Positions 8,958-18,973 of a DNA stretch of 64,000 nt are shown here, piece after piece (within the stretch, counting starts at the first letter, position 1; each line of letters begins with the position of its first letter). The notes beneath the pieces are model-generated. The model was not told the origin of the DNA. It saw nothing but the letters and a program-made list of their open reading frames with translations, and ran no database searches. The stretch is from Parvibaculaceae bacterium PLY_AMNH_Bact1 (GTDB lineage Bacteria; Pseudomonadota; Alphaproteobacteria; Parvibaculales; Parvibaculaceae), in NCBI GenBank assembly GCA_032881465.1, contig CP126168.1, forward strand, positions 2,108,001-2,172,000, written 5' to 3'. The translations under genes and the position numbers were made by a program.

Positions 8958-9731
8958 TCAGGCCTTCTGCAAAAACGCGAGCACCGCTTTTTTGTATGTC
9001 GGATCGCCAACCGTGCGCATATGGTCGCGCCTAAGAATGGTCACAGCCTCTCCATTTGGAAAAGGTTGAGCGAGCCTTTCCGCAGACCCTGCAATCTCGT
9101 CCCGGTCTCCGGCAACGACGAGCACGGGGGTTTCCACCCGCGCGAGATCTGCATCTGTGAGTTTGTCGCGCGGCACCTGATAGCAGGCAGCGAGCGCTTC
9201 TCTGTCTTGCCCATTCTTGTCAGCAAAAGCTCGAAAGGCCCGGCCCACGGGGGTCTTAGCGTCATGCAGACTGTCTGCAAGGAGCGCCTCAACAACCGGT
9301 TCGATCTGACCTGAAGGAGCAAAGAGCCGGTCTCCAACGCCTGCCAAGATGATCGAACGACACCGACCCGGATAATCCATCGCAAAACGTAAGCTCAGCA
9401 TAGCGCCAAGCGAGTAGCCCATAATGTCTGCCTGAGTGATGCCCAAATGGTCCAATAGCGCCAGAATATCGGCAGCCATGAAACCCCGGTCATAGTCTAT
9501 GGGGTCGTACAGATCGTCGCTTTCCCCGTGACCCCTCAGGTCAAACATCACGACTTGTCGCCCCGCGCCCACCAGCGTGTCGACCCAGCCGGGCTCTATC
9601 CAGTTGACCGCATGGGTCGATGCAAAACCGTGTACGAGTACAATCGGGTCTCCCGTCCCTTCAACACGGTATGCCAACCGCACGTTGCCTGATTGAAAGT
9701 AATCCACAAACCTCTCCAAAACGCCCGGCAT
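8958..9731 (-). CDS. Alpha/beta hydrolase
   Basis: 257 residues. Oxyanion motif LVHGFAS near residue 32, nucleophile elbow GYSLGAM near residue 107, acid in VVAGDRDEIAG and catalytic His in RRDHMRTVGD. Similar in layout to 3-oxoadipate enol-lactonases and small esterases. It closely resembles the hydrolase at 12451-13203 (shared LVHGFAST/LLHGFAST, MxxRGHGES and AGxRDxxAG), so the two are likely paralogues. A hairpin (GCAGAAGGC with GCCTTCTGC, 8943-8970) overlaps its stop but lacks a U-run. Confidence 0.85.
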   Translation of the reverse strand: MPGVLERFVDYFQSGNVRLAYRVEGTGDPIVLVHGFASTHAVNWIEPGWVDTLVGAGRQVVMFDLRGHGESDDLYDPIDYDRGFMAADILALLDHLGITQADIMGYSLGAMLSLRFAMDYPGRCRSIILAGVGDRLFAPSGQIEPVVEALLADSLHDAKTPVGRAFRAFADKNGQDREALAACYQVPRDKLTDADLARVETPVLVVAGDRDEIAGSAERLAQPFPNGEAVTILRRDHMRTVGDPTYKKAVLAFLQKA

Positions 9732-9787
9732 CTAGAGCATGCCCGTGAACAGTGTATAGTATCGCGACCACTTGGACGGGGACAAAA

Positions 9788-11044
9788 ATGACTGACGCTG
9801 CCGCCTTAAAACGCCAAGCCTGTGACGCCATAGATGCCATGAGCGATGAACTCATTTCCATTTCTCATGAGATCCACGCCAACCCGGAACTGGCCTTTCA
9901 TGAACACAAAGCAGCGGCCCTTCTGTCCGACCGCGTGGAGAAGGAAGGCCTCGCCGTCACGCGAGCCGCATATGGCCTTGAAACAGCCTATGCCACTGAA
10001 TTCGGAGACAAAGGCCCCACCGTCGGCATTCTGTCGGAATATGATGCCCTACCCGGCATCGGGCATTCCTGCGGCCACAACATCATCGCTACGACAGGTC
10101 TGGGAGCAAGCCTTGCGCTGGCAAAACTCAATGGCGCCCTTCCCGGCCGCGTCCGTTATCTTGGCACCCCCGCAGAAGAGCAAGGAGGCGGTAAGGAACT
10201 GATGGCTCAGGAAGGCGCTTTCGACCGTCTTGACGCCGCCATGATGGTGCACCCTGCAGGAGTGAACCTCGCGACCATGCCCTGTATCTGCGTCTCTGAG
10301 GTTGAGGTGATCTACTCGGGAAAAAGCGCGCATGCGTCTGCTATGCCGCATGCCGGAGTGAACGCGCTTGATGCTCTCGTGACGGCCTATCAATCCATCG
10401 CTCAACTCAGACAACACATCAAACCGACAGAACGTATTCACGGTATCATCAATGATGGTGGCGTCGCTCCCAACATTGTGCCTGACCGCGCAAGCGGCAT
10501 CTTTTATGTCCGCGCTGCAGAGGCCATCTCCCTTGCGGCATTGAAGGCCCGCGTGCAGGCCTGCTTCGAAGCAGGTGCGCTGGCGACCGGCTGCGGCGCA
10601 GACATCCGCTGGGCAAAGGCCGACTATCTGGATATGAAAACAAGCTGGCCAATCGCAGCTGCGTATGAAGCAAATGCGCGATCCCTCGGACGCGACTTCT
10701 TCCCACTCGACAAAATGTCTTCAGGCTCAGCTGGCAGCACGGATATGGGGAACGTGAGCCACCGCGTACCTTCCATTCATCCCATGATTGCCTCGGCACC
10801 ACCAAGCGTTGTCATTCACAATCCTGAATTCGCCCGTTGGGCCGGTAGCGAGATGGGCGACAAAGCCTGCATCGACGGCGCTAAATCCCTGGCGATGACA
10901 GCAATTGATTTCATGACCGACCCAGCGCTGCAGGATGCAGCGAAAGCGGGCTTTGCGGAAACAGCCGAGAACTCCGCGCGCTCTGTGGGTGCTGCCTACA
11001 ATCCGGAAGGCTCCATCGCACTTGGTGGATGTGGCTGCTGCTAG
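9788..11044 (+). CDS. M20-family amidohydrolase (peptidase/aminoacyl hydrolase)
   Basis: 418 residues from the ATG at 9788. M20 metal-binding motifs are visible: GHSCGHN near residue 95, PAEEQGGGKE near residue 130, and a late His context. Family enzymes cleave N-acyl amino acids, aminobenzoyl-glutamate or similar amides with two metal ions. No signal peptide, so cytoplasmic. The C-terminus ends GGCGCC, an unusual Cys-rich tail. It overlaps the convergent MFS gene by 4 bp. Confidence 0.88.
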   Translation: MTDAAALKRQACDAIDAMSDELISISHEIHANPELAFHEHKAAALLSDRVEKEGLAVTRAAYGLETAYATEFGDKGPTVGILSEYDALPGIGHSCGHNIIATTGLGASLALAKLNGALPGRVRYLGTPAEEQGGGKELMAQEGAFDRLDAAMMVHPAGVNLATMPCICVSEVEVIYSGKSAHASAMPHAGVNALDALVTAYQSIAQLRQHIKPTERIHGIINDGGVAPNIVPDRASGIFYVRAAEAISLAALKARVQACFEAGALATGCGADIRWAKADYLDMKTSWPIAAAYEANARSLGRDFFPLDKMSSGSAGSTDMGNVSHRVPSIHPMIASAPPSVVIHNPEFARWAGSEMGDKACIDGAKSLAMTAIDFMTDPALQDAAKAGFAETAENSARSVGAAYNPEGSIALGGCGCC

Positions 11045-12393
11045 TCTGAAGCCGCAGCTTCTGCGGTCTTTGCCCGCTCTTCCAGCTGCCGCCGCACGTC
11101 TTCCTGCATATCCTTGTCGAGCGGGAAGCCCCACATGATCGCGGCAACCCCGAAGTTGCAAATCATCGGCGTCGCAACAAAGACAATCGACAGCCCCCGA
11201 ATGGCCGCTTCCGTGTTCTCTGCCCCCGGCACAAAACCAATAAGGCTCAGGGTCCAGAAGACAACACCAACAGCAATCGCCCCGCCCGTTTTAGAGGTCA
11301 GCGTCATCAGCGCGTAAAACAACCCCGTGCGTCGATGGCCAGTCTCCAACTCGTCTATATCCGCAACATCGGCCAAAATCGAGCGATAGAGGATCGTCAC
11401 GCTGCCAACATTCACGCCTAAGAACATAAAAATGAAAGCGGCGGCATAGAAATTCCCTGGCGGGATCAGAAAAAGCGTCGGTACCATAAGTGCATTGAAA
11501 AGCGCCGCCGCTATGAGCGCCTGATGCTTACCCAACCGATAGCTGAGTTTCACGACCACCGGAACAAATCCAAGTCCGGCGAAGAAATAGATCAGCAACA
11601 GGACACTAGGCACGCCGATCTGCAGCACATAAGTTGCCTGGAACAAAAACATGGATCCGAGCGCCGCACCTGAGAAACCGCTCAAGAAATCAGATGCAAT
11701 TACGCGTTGAAGCGGCCGGTTGTTGAGCAACGGACGCACCGCTTCACGCAAGGGAAGCTCTTGCTTCTGCGACAACTCACCAAATTCCGGAACTTTCCAG
11801 ACAGCCACAGCAACTGTGATGGGGAGGAGCACAATAATGAACCATCCCATGGCGGCCACGCGGTCCGCCTCCACATTGGCACCGCCAAGCTGCTCGATTG
11901 CAACAGGAATCAACAACACAACCGGCACACCGAGAATGACAAAGCCTTCCCGAAATCCCATGATTCGCGACCGCTGATCGTAGTCCTCGTGGAGCTCAGC
12001 ACCCCAGGCCATATGGTTGAGGCTGGCCATGGTAAATCCGATATAGAGGATAAACATCCATGCAAAGAGATAGAGACTGCTGGACGGTGCGCTCGGCATA
12101 AACAGCATCCATGCCGAGAGAAGAACAATCGGAACCGATCCGGCGATCCAGTGTCGTCTGCGCCCCCAACGAGATGGAAAGCGGTCGGAGATCACACCCA
12201 TCATAGGGTCTGTCACAACGTCCCATAGACGGGCAATCATGAATACAGTGCCAACGGCAGCAAGCCCCAAACCCATCTGCTCAGCGTAGAACTGAGGCAA
12301 GTAAACAGAGATAGGCAGACCCATGGCAGCCATGGGTACAGCGGGTCCGGCGAAGGCGGCAAGTTGCCACGTCGGTATCCTGTCTTGTGCCAT
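11041..12393 (-). CDS. MFS transporter, GPH (MelB-like) family
   Basis: 450 residues, about 12 predicted membrane segments. The GPH signature is visible near residues 45-65 (ARLWDVVTDPMMGVISDR followed by GRRRHWI), typical of sugar or glycoside:cation symporters. The ATG at 12393 has GGAGGA upstream. It pairs with the hydrolase at 12451, 57 bp upstream on the same strand, and resembles the transporter at 13213. Substrate may be a glycoside or an organic acid linked to the neighbouring hydrolases. Confidence 0.88.
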   Translation of the reverse strand: MAQDRIPTWQLAAFAGPAVPMAAMGLPISVYLPQFYAEQMGLGLAAVGTVFMIARLWDVVTDPMMGVISDRFPSRWGRRRHWIAGSVPIVLLSAWMLFMPSAPSSSLYLFAWMFILYIGFTMASLNHMAWGAELHEDYDQRSRIMGFREGFVILGVPVVLLIPVAIEQLGGANVEADRVAAMGWFIIVLLPITVAVAVWKVPEFGELSQKQELPLREAVRPLLNNRPLQRVIASDFLSGFSGAALGSMFLFQATYVLQIGVPSVLLLIYFFAGLGFVPVVVKLSYRLGKHQALIAAALFNALMVPTLFLIPPGNFYAAAFIFMFLGVNVGSVTILYRSILADVADIDELETGHRRTGLFYALMTLTSKTGGAIAVGVVFWTLSLIGFVPGAENTEAAIRGLSIVFVATPMICNFGVAAIMWGFPLDKDMQEDVRRQLEERAKTAEAAASD

Positions 12394-12450
12394 GTAAGAG
12401 CGTTCCTCCACAAAAATCTATAAGATAGATAGGGGTTTGTAGCCGAGTGA

Positions 12451-13203
12451 CTAGAGCCAACCAGTAAGAAAATCGATCACAGTGCCTTTGAATGCCCCAT
12501 TGGTCAGCAGGTACATATGGTCCGCCCCAGGAATGAGTTCGCCCTTGGCGCCAGGTATCGCCTCTGCCAAAACCACTGGGTCCCCTGCGAGATCGTCCCT
12601 CTGACCAGCAACAACCAACGTCTTAGCCCGCACCGCAAACAAATCGTCAGCCTCCGGTGACGTTCTGTTCGCCCCCGCACACGCAGCGAGCGCTTTCAGG
12701 TCCTGTCCCAGTTGGTCTGCATAAAGGCGAAAGCCTTTAGCCGTGGGATCAGAAATCTCGTCCGCGGACGCAGCGTCGAAGATATTTTCGGTAAAACGCG
12801 GCGTGCGATTTGGATCAAGCATATTGCCGCCAATTCCAGCGAGCACCAAATGGTCGACCCTCTTGCCTTCCTGAAGGGCAAGCTGGAGCGCCAGCCCTGC
12901 TCCCATCGAAAACCCAAACACATCAAGTTTGTCGATCCCCAGATGATCCAACAGCGCCCGGACGTCACCAACCAAAAGGTCAGTGGTGTAATCAGCAACA
13001 GAATAACTGGCTGTGCTCTCACCATGCCCGCGCCAATCCATAGCGATCACCCTGCGCCCCGTTTTTTCCAACGTTCCGTACCAACCCGTCCGTGACCAGT
13101 TGTCTGTCCGCGTTGAGGCGAACCCATGCAATAGCAATATAGGATCTCCGGACCCCACATCGTCATAGGCAATATCAATTCCGCTATTGGAGAAAACCGT
13201 CAT
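12451..13203 (-). CDS. Alpha/beta hydrolase
   Basis: 250 residues. LLHGFAST near residue 25, nucleophile elbow GFSMGAG, acid in VVAGQRDDLAG, catalytic His in PGADHMYLL. Cytoplasmic serine hydrolase. It is sandwiched between two GPH-type transporters on the same strand (gaps of 9 and 57 bp), suggesting that an imported compound is hydrolysed. Paralogue of 8958-9731. Confidence 0.86.
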   Translation of the reverse strand: MTVFSNSGIDIAYDDVGSGDPILLLHGFASTRTDNWSRTGWYGTLEKTGRRVIAMDWRGHGESTASYSVADYTTDLLVGDVRALLDHLGIDKLDVFGFSMGAGLALQLALQEGKRVDHLVLAGIGGNMLDPNRTPRFTENIFDAASADEISDPTAKGFRLYADQLGQDLKALAACAGANRTSPEADDLFAVRAKTLVVAGQRDDLAGDPVVLAEAIPGAKGELIPGADHMYLLTNGAFKGTVIDFLTGWL

Positions 13204-13212
13204 TCGTTACCC

Positions 13213-14652
13213 CTAGTTTCCACCAGCGCCAGAAGGTTGCGGACCGGAGGACTGAGCGTCTGACGGCTCGCCGGTCACATCAATAATCGCTGCAGCCGCA
13301 GCATCGATAGCTCGCTGCTCCAGAACCTTCCTGTTCGCCACTTGTGTTTTCTCATCCAATGGGAAACGCCATATGATGATGGCAACAGCGAAACTCACAA
13401 CTACAGCGGGCACAACATAGATGAAGCGAAGTTGGTCGAGAACTTCCTGGGAGTTCTCCCCTTTTGCCACAAAGCCTGCCTGATCAAGCAGAAAGAACCC
13501 GATAAAAATAGCAAACGCCGCACCAATCTTGTTGGTGCTGGTCAGGAGAGAGTAAAAAAGCCCCGTGCGCTGGAGGCCTGAATCAACGGAGTCATGATCT
13601 GCGACATCAGCCATAATTGACCGGTAAAGAAACGGGCCCGCCGCCATATTGAAACCGAAGACGACCCAACAAATGAGCGCTATCAGCGCATTGCCCTCTG
13701 GAATGAAGAAGATCAGCGGAACGGTGACGCCGCTAAAAATTGCTGAGTAAGCTGTCGCTTTGTGTTTGCCAACCCTCTCTGACAGCTTGATCCAAATTGG
13801 AATACAAAAAACGCCCGCGAGGAAATATGAAAGCAGCAAGATACCAGATAGAGCCGCGAGCTTTAGTGTGTCTTCGACGAGGAAGATGAAGAGGCTTGCG
13901 ACAAGACCGCCACCAATACCTCCCAGCAGATCGCATATCAGCACAATCCGCAAAGGACGATTGCGGCTCAACACCCGAATGGTTTCGGCAAAGGGCACAT
14001 GCTCTGGGCGTGGCGTCTCACGTTCTCCGACAAACTTCGTCGCAACAAACACCATGATGGGCAACAGAACGATCACAAACCATCCCATTGCGGCCACACG
14101 AGCATGATCAAGGTCTTCCGGCTGCATCTGCTCAATGACAATTGGCAGGCTGAGAACTGCTACCATGCCAAGAATGAGAGCAATCTCACGTGCGCCTTGC
14201 ACCCGCGAGCGCTCGTTGTAGGACGGGGTTAACTCTGCCCCCCAAGACATGTGCGAGATGGTGAGAAGCGTCCACCCTATGTAAAGCACAACCATCCAGC
14301 CAAGCAGATAGACGGCGCCAACAACTTCGAAGGGTGGAATGAAGATCATGTAGACTGACAGCATGACGATCGGAACAGACGCGACGATCCAATGTCGACG
14401 CCGTCCCCATTTGGTTTCAAAGCGGTCTGACAACACGCCCAGAACTGGATCAGTAAATACATCCCAGAAACGAATGAGCAAAAACAACACGCCAATAAAC
14501 GTCAGTTCAAGGCCTGTAATTTTCGCGTAGAACGGCGGAATATGCACAGCAAGCGGGAGTCCCAGCGCAGCGATCGGGGCTGCCGGTAGGGCAAACGCAA
14601 ACAAAGTTGACCTTTTGAGCGCATCATCGCGCTGGGTGGCCGCGTCTGCCAT
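13213..14652 (-). CDS. MFS transporter, GPH (MelB-like) family
   Basis: 479 residues, about 12 membrane segments. The RFWDVFTDPVLGVLSDR and GRRRHWIVA motifs match the GPH signature. GGGAGGAG lies just upstream of the ATG. Long C-terminal tail with a low-complexity Ala, Ser, Pro and Gly end. It is the first gene of a leftward unit with the hydrolase and a second paralogous transporter. Probably imports the substrate of the hydrolases. Confidence 0.88.
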   Translation of the reverse strand: MADAATQRDDALKRSTLFAFALPAAPIAALGLPLAVHIPPFYAKITGLELTFIGVLFLLIRFWDVFTDPVLGVLSDRFETKWGRRRHWIVASVPIVMLSVYMIFIPPFEVVGAVYLLGWMVVLYIGWTLLTISHMSWGAELTPSYNERSRVQGAREIALILGMVAVLSLPIVIEQMQPEDLDHARVAAMGWFVIVLLPIMVFVATKFVGERETPRPEHVPFAETIRVLSRNRPLRIVLICDLLGGIGGGLVASLFIFLVEDTLKLAALSGILLLSYFLAGVFCIPIWIKLSERVGKHKATAYSAIFSGVTVPLIFFIPEGNALIALICWVVFGFNMAAGPFLYRSIMADVADHDSVDSGLQRTGLFYSLLTSTNKIGAAFAIFIGFFLLDQAGFVAKGENSQEVLDQLRFIYVVPAVVVSFAVAIIIWRFPLDEKTQVANRKVLEQRAIDAAAAAIIDVTGEPSDAQSSGPQPSGAGGN

Positions 14653-14897
14653 CCAGTCTCCTCCCTGAATTTTTTGACCGGCTCTAGCGGCCGACTGAAT
14701 ATCTTTGGCTTAACTATATCCGCAACCGGCCATGTCACGCCAGCAAATGCGAACGCCGCTCATGAAGTTGATTGCCGGTGAGGCATTTCGCCGGCGCACA
14801 CAGCGCGCCAAAAGACTGGAATTCACCCCTTCCTGAGGCTAGGGTTACGGCAAATTTGACACCGGCGGAATCGCTCCGCCGAAACAGAGTGGATCTC
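14653..14897. other. Intergenic region
   Basis: Separates the leftward transporter unit from the rightward zinc-finger gene. No clear RNA or repeat seen; both promoters are expected here. Confidence 0.4.
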
Positions 14898-15143
14898 ATG
14901 GCGAGCGGCACAAATATCCCCAAATTTCGTAATGATACAGGCGTAGGCGAAATCCGCATTGGCGCCAAAGAATTCAAATGTGTGGGCGCCACACCTCCCA
15001 ATGATCATCCCCATGTCTTCCTCGACATGGGGGAAGAGTCAGAGATCATCTGCCCCTACTGCTCAACACTCTATAAGCACGATGCGTCACTAGCGGCTGA
15101 TGAGGCCTCACCAGCAGAAGCCGCCTGGCGGGAAGCATCCTAA
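14898..15143 (+). CDS. CHCC-type zinc-finger domain protein
   Basis: 81 residues from the ATG at 14898, matching the family length. The pattern C...H...CPYC (KEFKCVGATPPNDHPHVFLDMG then IICPYCS) is the CHCC zinc site of the NDUFS6-like family, common in alphaproteobacteria and related to an accessory subunit of respiratory complex I. The C-terminus is low-complexity Ala-rich. A role in complex I assembly is an inference from the family. Confidence 0.85.
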   Translation: MASGTNIPKFRNDTGVGEIRIGAKEFKCVGATPPNDHPHVFLDMGEESEIICPYCSTLYKHDASLAADEASPAEAAWREAS

Positions 15144-15457
15144 GGTGGCATCAGAACGATGACGAAACAGCGAACACCGCCTGCTTGGTGAGCAGCGGTG
15201 AGTAACGGCAAGGCTTTCGCAGTACTTTAGGCTGGGACCCGCTGTTCGTAATACGTCTAGATTATGTAGGCTTTTACTCCGCATTAACCACATACACCCC
15301 GCCTTCTAGGGTGAAACAACGGCGCATTAATCTTCCTCGCTTAGGATTGAGCCAACAGACCAGGTGCATACCCGCCTAGGTCTAAAGTTTGCGATTGGGG
15401 AATGGAAGAAAAGTCTATCAGCGACCCCGCTTGCAACATGGTGCATTCGAGGGCGAT
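15144..15457. other. Intergenic region without a recognised gene
   Basis: About 310 bp between the zinc-finger gene and the kinase gene. It holds no convincing reading frame; I looked for riboswitch-like or structured RNA motifs and recognised none. Confidence 0.4.
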
Positions 15458-17576
15458 ATGACGCGGGAAAGTTTCACCCCCAACTTATTGAGATACAAGC
15501 TACTCACCACAGCAGCCTTAATCGCAACTATGGTACTTGGCTCTTTCCTCGTTAGCCGACACGCTATCCAATCTCAGCATACCTTCGCCAACCATGCGTA
15601 CGCCATCAATTCGTTGCTTGAGTCGTTGCGTCACACTGAGCTTGATCTGCTTGCTGAAAATCTAGAGTTCGGCGCACGTCACGAGCACTCGCCAGAAACC
15701 AGCTTCCTGGAAAGTTTGAAAATCTACGCGGCAATTCGCTCTGTTGATCCCGATGGAGATGGAGATGAAGATGGAGACGATGACGAAGCATACGAAAACC
15801 CTGCAGACCATCTTCACCAAACGCTAAGGGTAACAGAAGCGGAAATTGGATTGGTCATAGAACAATACGCTCTGTCCGGCTCAATGCCGGACGCATTGAT
15901 TAAACTTTGGGAATCAGATGACGAGCCGCTTGCCAAGGTCGACATATCGCAAGACGCGGCCGAAGCAGACAACGAACACAACCACATTGCACACGACACC
16001 TCTCACGAACCGCTAGAAACGCTTATTGGGCGCGCAATAATGGTCGCAGCTCCAATCTTTTCAAAGACAATCTCCCTTGAAGAGCGGGCACAACGCATGA
16101 AGCAGTTCGAGACTCTCATGCGCAACTCCGTTGAACCAAAAACCGATGAAACAGTGACAAAGCTGCGTGCTCTCACACGAGAGAGCCAGGCGTGGTCCGA
16201 AGCCGTCCTCCTCACCGTCGCTTTTGTCGGTGTTGCAGTAGTGGGTTTGATTGTTTTTGGAATATTTCGGCCACTTGAAAAACAAGTGACGCTTGATCGG
16301 GAAAAATTCAAGCAGCGAGAAAAAGGCCGAAGCGGCCGATCACGCAAAGTCAGAGTTTCTGGCCAATATGAGCCACGAAATCCGCACACCGATGAACGGT
16401 GTCTTAGGTATGGCAGAGCTGCTGCTCATGACGGAAGTGAATGCAGTACAAAAAAACTACGCACAAACAATTTTGCAGTCCGGCAATGCCCTCCTAACCA
16501 TCATCAACGACATTCTCGACTTTTCCAAAATTAATGACGGTAAGCTCGAGCTTGAAAGCGCGCCATTCAATCTGAAAACATTGGTTGATGATGTAACGGC
16601 ATTAGTAAGACCAACTGCGGATGCAAAAGGCATAGAACTTACATCTCGCATCCACCCAAAATTGCCGGAGCTGTTTGTCGGCGACGCAGGGCGCTTGAGG
16701 CAGGTTCTTCTGAACTTCGTAGGCAATGCCGTAAAGTTCACAGATGAAGGTCATGTAACCGTTATTGTATCCGGGTTTACAGACAGCAATGTCTCTCGGA
16801 TCAAGGTAGAAGTTGAAGATACCGGCATCGGCATCCCCGAAGACCGCCTCAACGCTATTTTTGAAAAATTCAATCAGGTAGACAATACCGGCTCCCGAGA
16901 ATTCGAGGGAACCGGGCTGGGCCTTACAATCTGCAAAATGCTGATCGAAAAAACGGGCGGGTCAATTCAAGTCGAAAGCTCACTTGGCCACGGATCAAAT
17001 TTTTCGTTCAACATTGAGCTCCCCGTCCATACTCAAGTGACCAAAAACTCTACCTGCAACGCGACAACCTCCGAAGCTGATGCAAGAGCACCCGAAAACG
17101 TCATGGCGGCGAAGTCTGATGATGCGCTCAATGCGCCGCATACAAACACCAACCCGGAAAACAAGGATCGAGAATTCTGTGTCCTCGTAGTGGAGGACAA
17201 TGTCGTCAATCAGAAGGTGGTTGGGGCTTTCCTCGAAACCCTCAACATAGGCTTCATGATTGCTGAAGATGGCCGACAGGCACTGGATATGCTGGAAGAA
17301 CATCAGCCCAACCTCGTTCTCATGGACATGTCAATGCCAGTGCTGAATGGAATTGATACCACAATTGAAATACGCCGCCGCGAGGAGACATCTGGAGTGC
17401 ACACGATCATTGTTGGCCTGACCGCAAACGCCATCAAGGGCGATCGCGAACGGTGCCTCTCTGTCGGCATGGATGACTATCTCTCCAAACCAGTTGACCT
17501 GGAAAAACTAGAAGCCTGCTTACAGAACTGGTTGCAACCGCAAGAGATTGTGCTCAATGAAAAAGCAGCAGGTTGA
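15458..17576 (+). pseudogene. Hybrid histidine kinase/response regulator, broken by a one-base frameshift
   Basis: The gene starts at the ATG at 15458: N-terminal membrane segment, a ~210-residue extracytoplasmic domain, a second membrane segment near residue 255, then a coiled linker. The frame shifts at the A-run 16320-16324; removing one A gives [19 protein letters not shown], an ordinary linker into the H-box. After the shift all motifs are intact: H-box [11 protein letters not shown]-box [11 protein letters not shown]1 DTGIGIP, G2 GTGLGL, and a C-terminal receiver with VVEDN, phospho-Asp in [13 protein letters not shown] and Lys in LSKPVD. Restored length ~705 residues. The sensor domain has an Asp-rich stretch (DPDGDGDEDGDDDE) and a His-rich stretch (EHNHIAHDTSHE). 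It may be a true frameshift, a slippage site or a sequence error. Confidence 0.85.
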
Positions 17577-17596
17577 TTTAGAAGACATCTAAAGTT

Positions 17597-18418
17597 TCAC
17601 CCAGCCTCTAGCCCAAACACACGCCTGGCATTGCCGCTCAGAAAAAGCTCCCTGCCCTCGTCTGAAAGGTCGAGCGCGTCCAGATGTTTCAGACAGCGAC
17701 TTGGCGATAACATAGGCCAGTTCGTACCGAACATGACGCGTGACTGTCCGGGCCCCTTCATGAACTTCACAAAGTCTTCTGGTAGCCGGTGCACCGCGTA
17801 AGCTGACGTATCCACGTACAAGTTGGGATATTTGAGACTGAGAGAGACGAGCTCATCGATCCACGGAAAACCAACATGCCCACCAACGATTTTCAGGTCA
17901 GGAAAGTCCAGAAGCACGTCGTCCAAATATGGAATAAGACGACCTGGCTCCGAACGACAAAGTGGTCCGGTGTGCCCAATCTGCGTGCAAAAAGGCACGC
18001 CGGCTTCAACGCAAGCGACATAGATCGGATAATAACGCCGGTCATTGGGCGGTAGGTCCAACAACCATGGCACAAGCCGCACGCCGACAAAACGCTCTCC
18101 GTCGACCCACCGACGTATCTCACGGACAGCCTCGACAGGATTGTTGACATCAACGGTCGCCAATCCGCGAAACCGGCTTGGCGCCGTATCGATAGATGCC
18201 GCAACCTCTTCATTGCTGATCAAGGAACCTTCCGGCCCCTGCCAGGCGGACAGAAACATAATATCCACATCAGCCGCGTCCATCGCAGCAAGGGTGCCTG
18301 CCACATCTGGGATCGACCGATCACCCGGCCGCCCTGTCCAGCGCAGTAGCGTATCCATCCATGGCCGGTCCGCCATGCGCTGTGTCGTTATCTGAGCCCA
18401 AACATCAATCGCACCCAT
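17597..18418 (-). CDS. Amidohydrolase (amidohydro-rel 2 / decarboxylase-like)
   Basis: 273 residues from the ATG at 18418, which has GGAG at 7-base spacing; an ATG two codons earlier is too close to that site. TIM-barrel metal-dependent hydrolase of the ACMSD-like group: IGHTGP, VGGHVGFPW and FGTNWPM are the expected metal- and active-site-loop sequences; the N-terminal HxH is absent (IDVWAQI). It diverges from marR across a 16-bp palindrome. Substrate unknown; the marR/MFS neighbours suggest breakdown of an aromatic or similar compound. Confidence 0.82.
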   Translation of the reverse strand: MGAIDVWAQITTQRMADRPWMDTLLRWTGRPGDRSIPDVAGTLAAMDAADVDIMFLSAWQGPEGSLISNEEVAASIDTAPSRFRGLATVDVNNPVEAVREIRRWVDGERFVGVRLVPWLLDLPPNDRRYYPIYVACVEAGVPFCTQIGHTGPLCRSEPGRLIPYLDDVLLDFPDLKIVGGHVGFPWIDELVSLSLKYPNLYVDTSAYAVHRLPEDFVKFMKGPGQSRVMFGTNWPMLSPSRCLKHLDALDLSDEGRELFLSGNARRVFGLEAG

Positions 18419-18433
18419 CCGCATTCTCCATTT

Positions 18434-18449
18434 ACTTCACTAGTGAAGT
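18434..18449. promoter_or_regulatory. Palindromic operator between amidohydrolase and marR
   Basis: ACTTCACTAGTGAAGT is a perfect 16-bp palindrome midway between the divergent starts, followed by TTTATATAG. It is a likely site for the MarR protein encoded at 18498, which would then control both directions. Family role known; binding inferred. Confidence 0.7.
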
Positions 18450-18497
18450 TTATATAGAAGAGTTGGGTGATCCTGACAAGGCGTTTATGATGCCCAC

Positions 18498-18932
18498 ATG
18501 TCAGCACACAAAGAACGCCTCTATTTCCTGCTGCAGGTCGCAGCTCACCGCCTAAAAACTGAAGCAGACAATGTATTGATGGACGCAGCGGACCTCACCA
18601 CAGCGCAGGTTGCCGTCCTCAACCTCATCGCGTCGTCTAAGGAGATGAGACAAAGAGATCTCGCTCGGCGTTTAAAGCAAAACGAGTCCGCCATAACAGC
18701 AATGATAACCAGATTGATGAAAGCCGACCTTGTTGCGCGTCGTCGCAGCGATACGGACGGGCGCACCTGGTTGCTGGAACTCACAGAAAATGGGAAGAAA
18801 ACGCTAAAGCGTGCAGAGAGGCCGTTCGAAGAAATAAACGCCCGCCTTGACGCTACGTTAGGCAAGAAGAATGCTTCCGTGCTGGCAAACCAACTCGACG
18901 CGATCGCAGATGAGTTTTCAGACAGCGGCTGA
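18498..18932 (+). CDS. MarR-family transcriptional regulator
   Basis: 144 residues. Winged-helix core is clear: MRQRDLARRLKQNESAITAMITRLMKADLVARRRSDTDGRTW (recognition helix plus wing with DxRxW-like DGRTW). It probably represses the divergent amidohydrolase and its own operon with the MFS gene 41 bp downstream, through the 18434 palindrome, and is relieved by a small ligand, often an aromatic acid. Confidence 0.9.
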   Translation: MSAHKERLYFLLQVAAHRLKTEADNVLMDAADLTTAQVAVLNLIASSKEMRQRDLARRLKQNESAITAMITRLMKADLVARRRSDTDGRTWLLELTENGKKTLKRAERPFEEINARLDATLGKKNASVLANQLDAIADEFSDSG

Positions 18933-18973
18933 CACTAAGTCGCCGTTCCCCTTTCAAAAAAAATAGGTTGAGT

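Noticed and set aside
8943-8970. Strong hairpin GCAGAAGGC/GCCTTCTGC between convergent genes, considered as a terminator
   Set aside because: No U-run on either strand.
15144-15457. Possible structured RNA or riboswitch before the kinase gene
   Set aside because: Could not match any known motif by eye.
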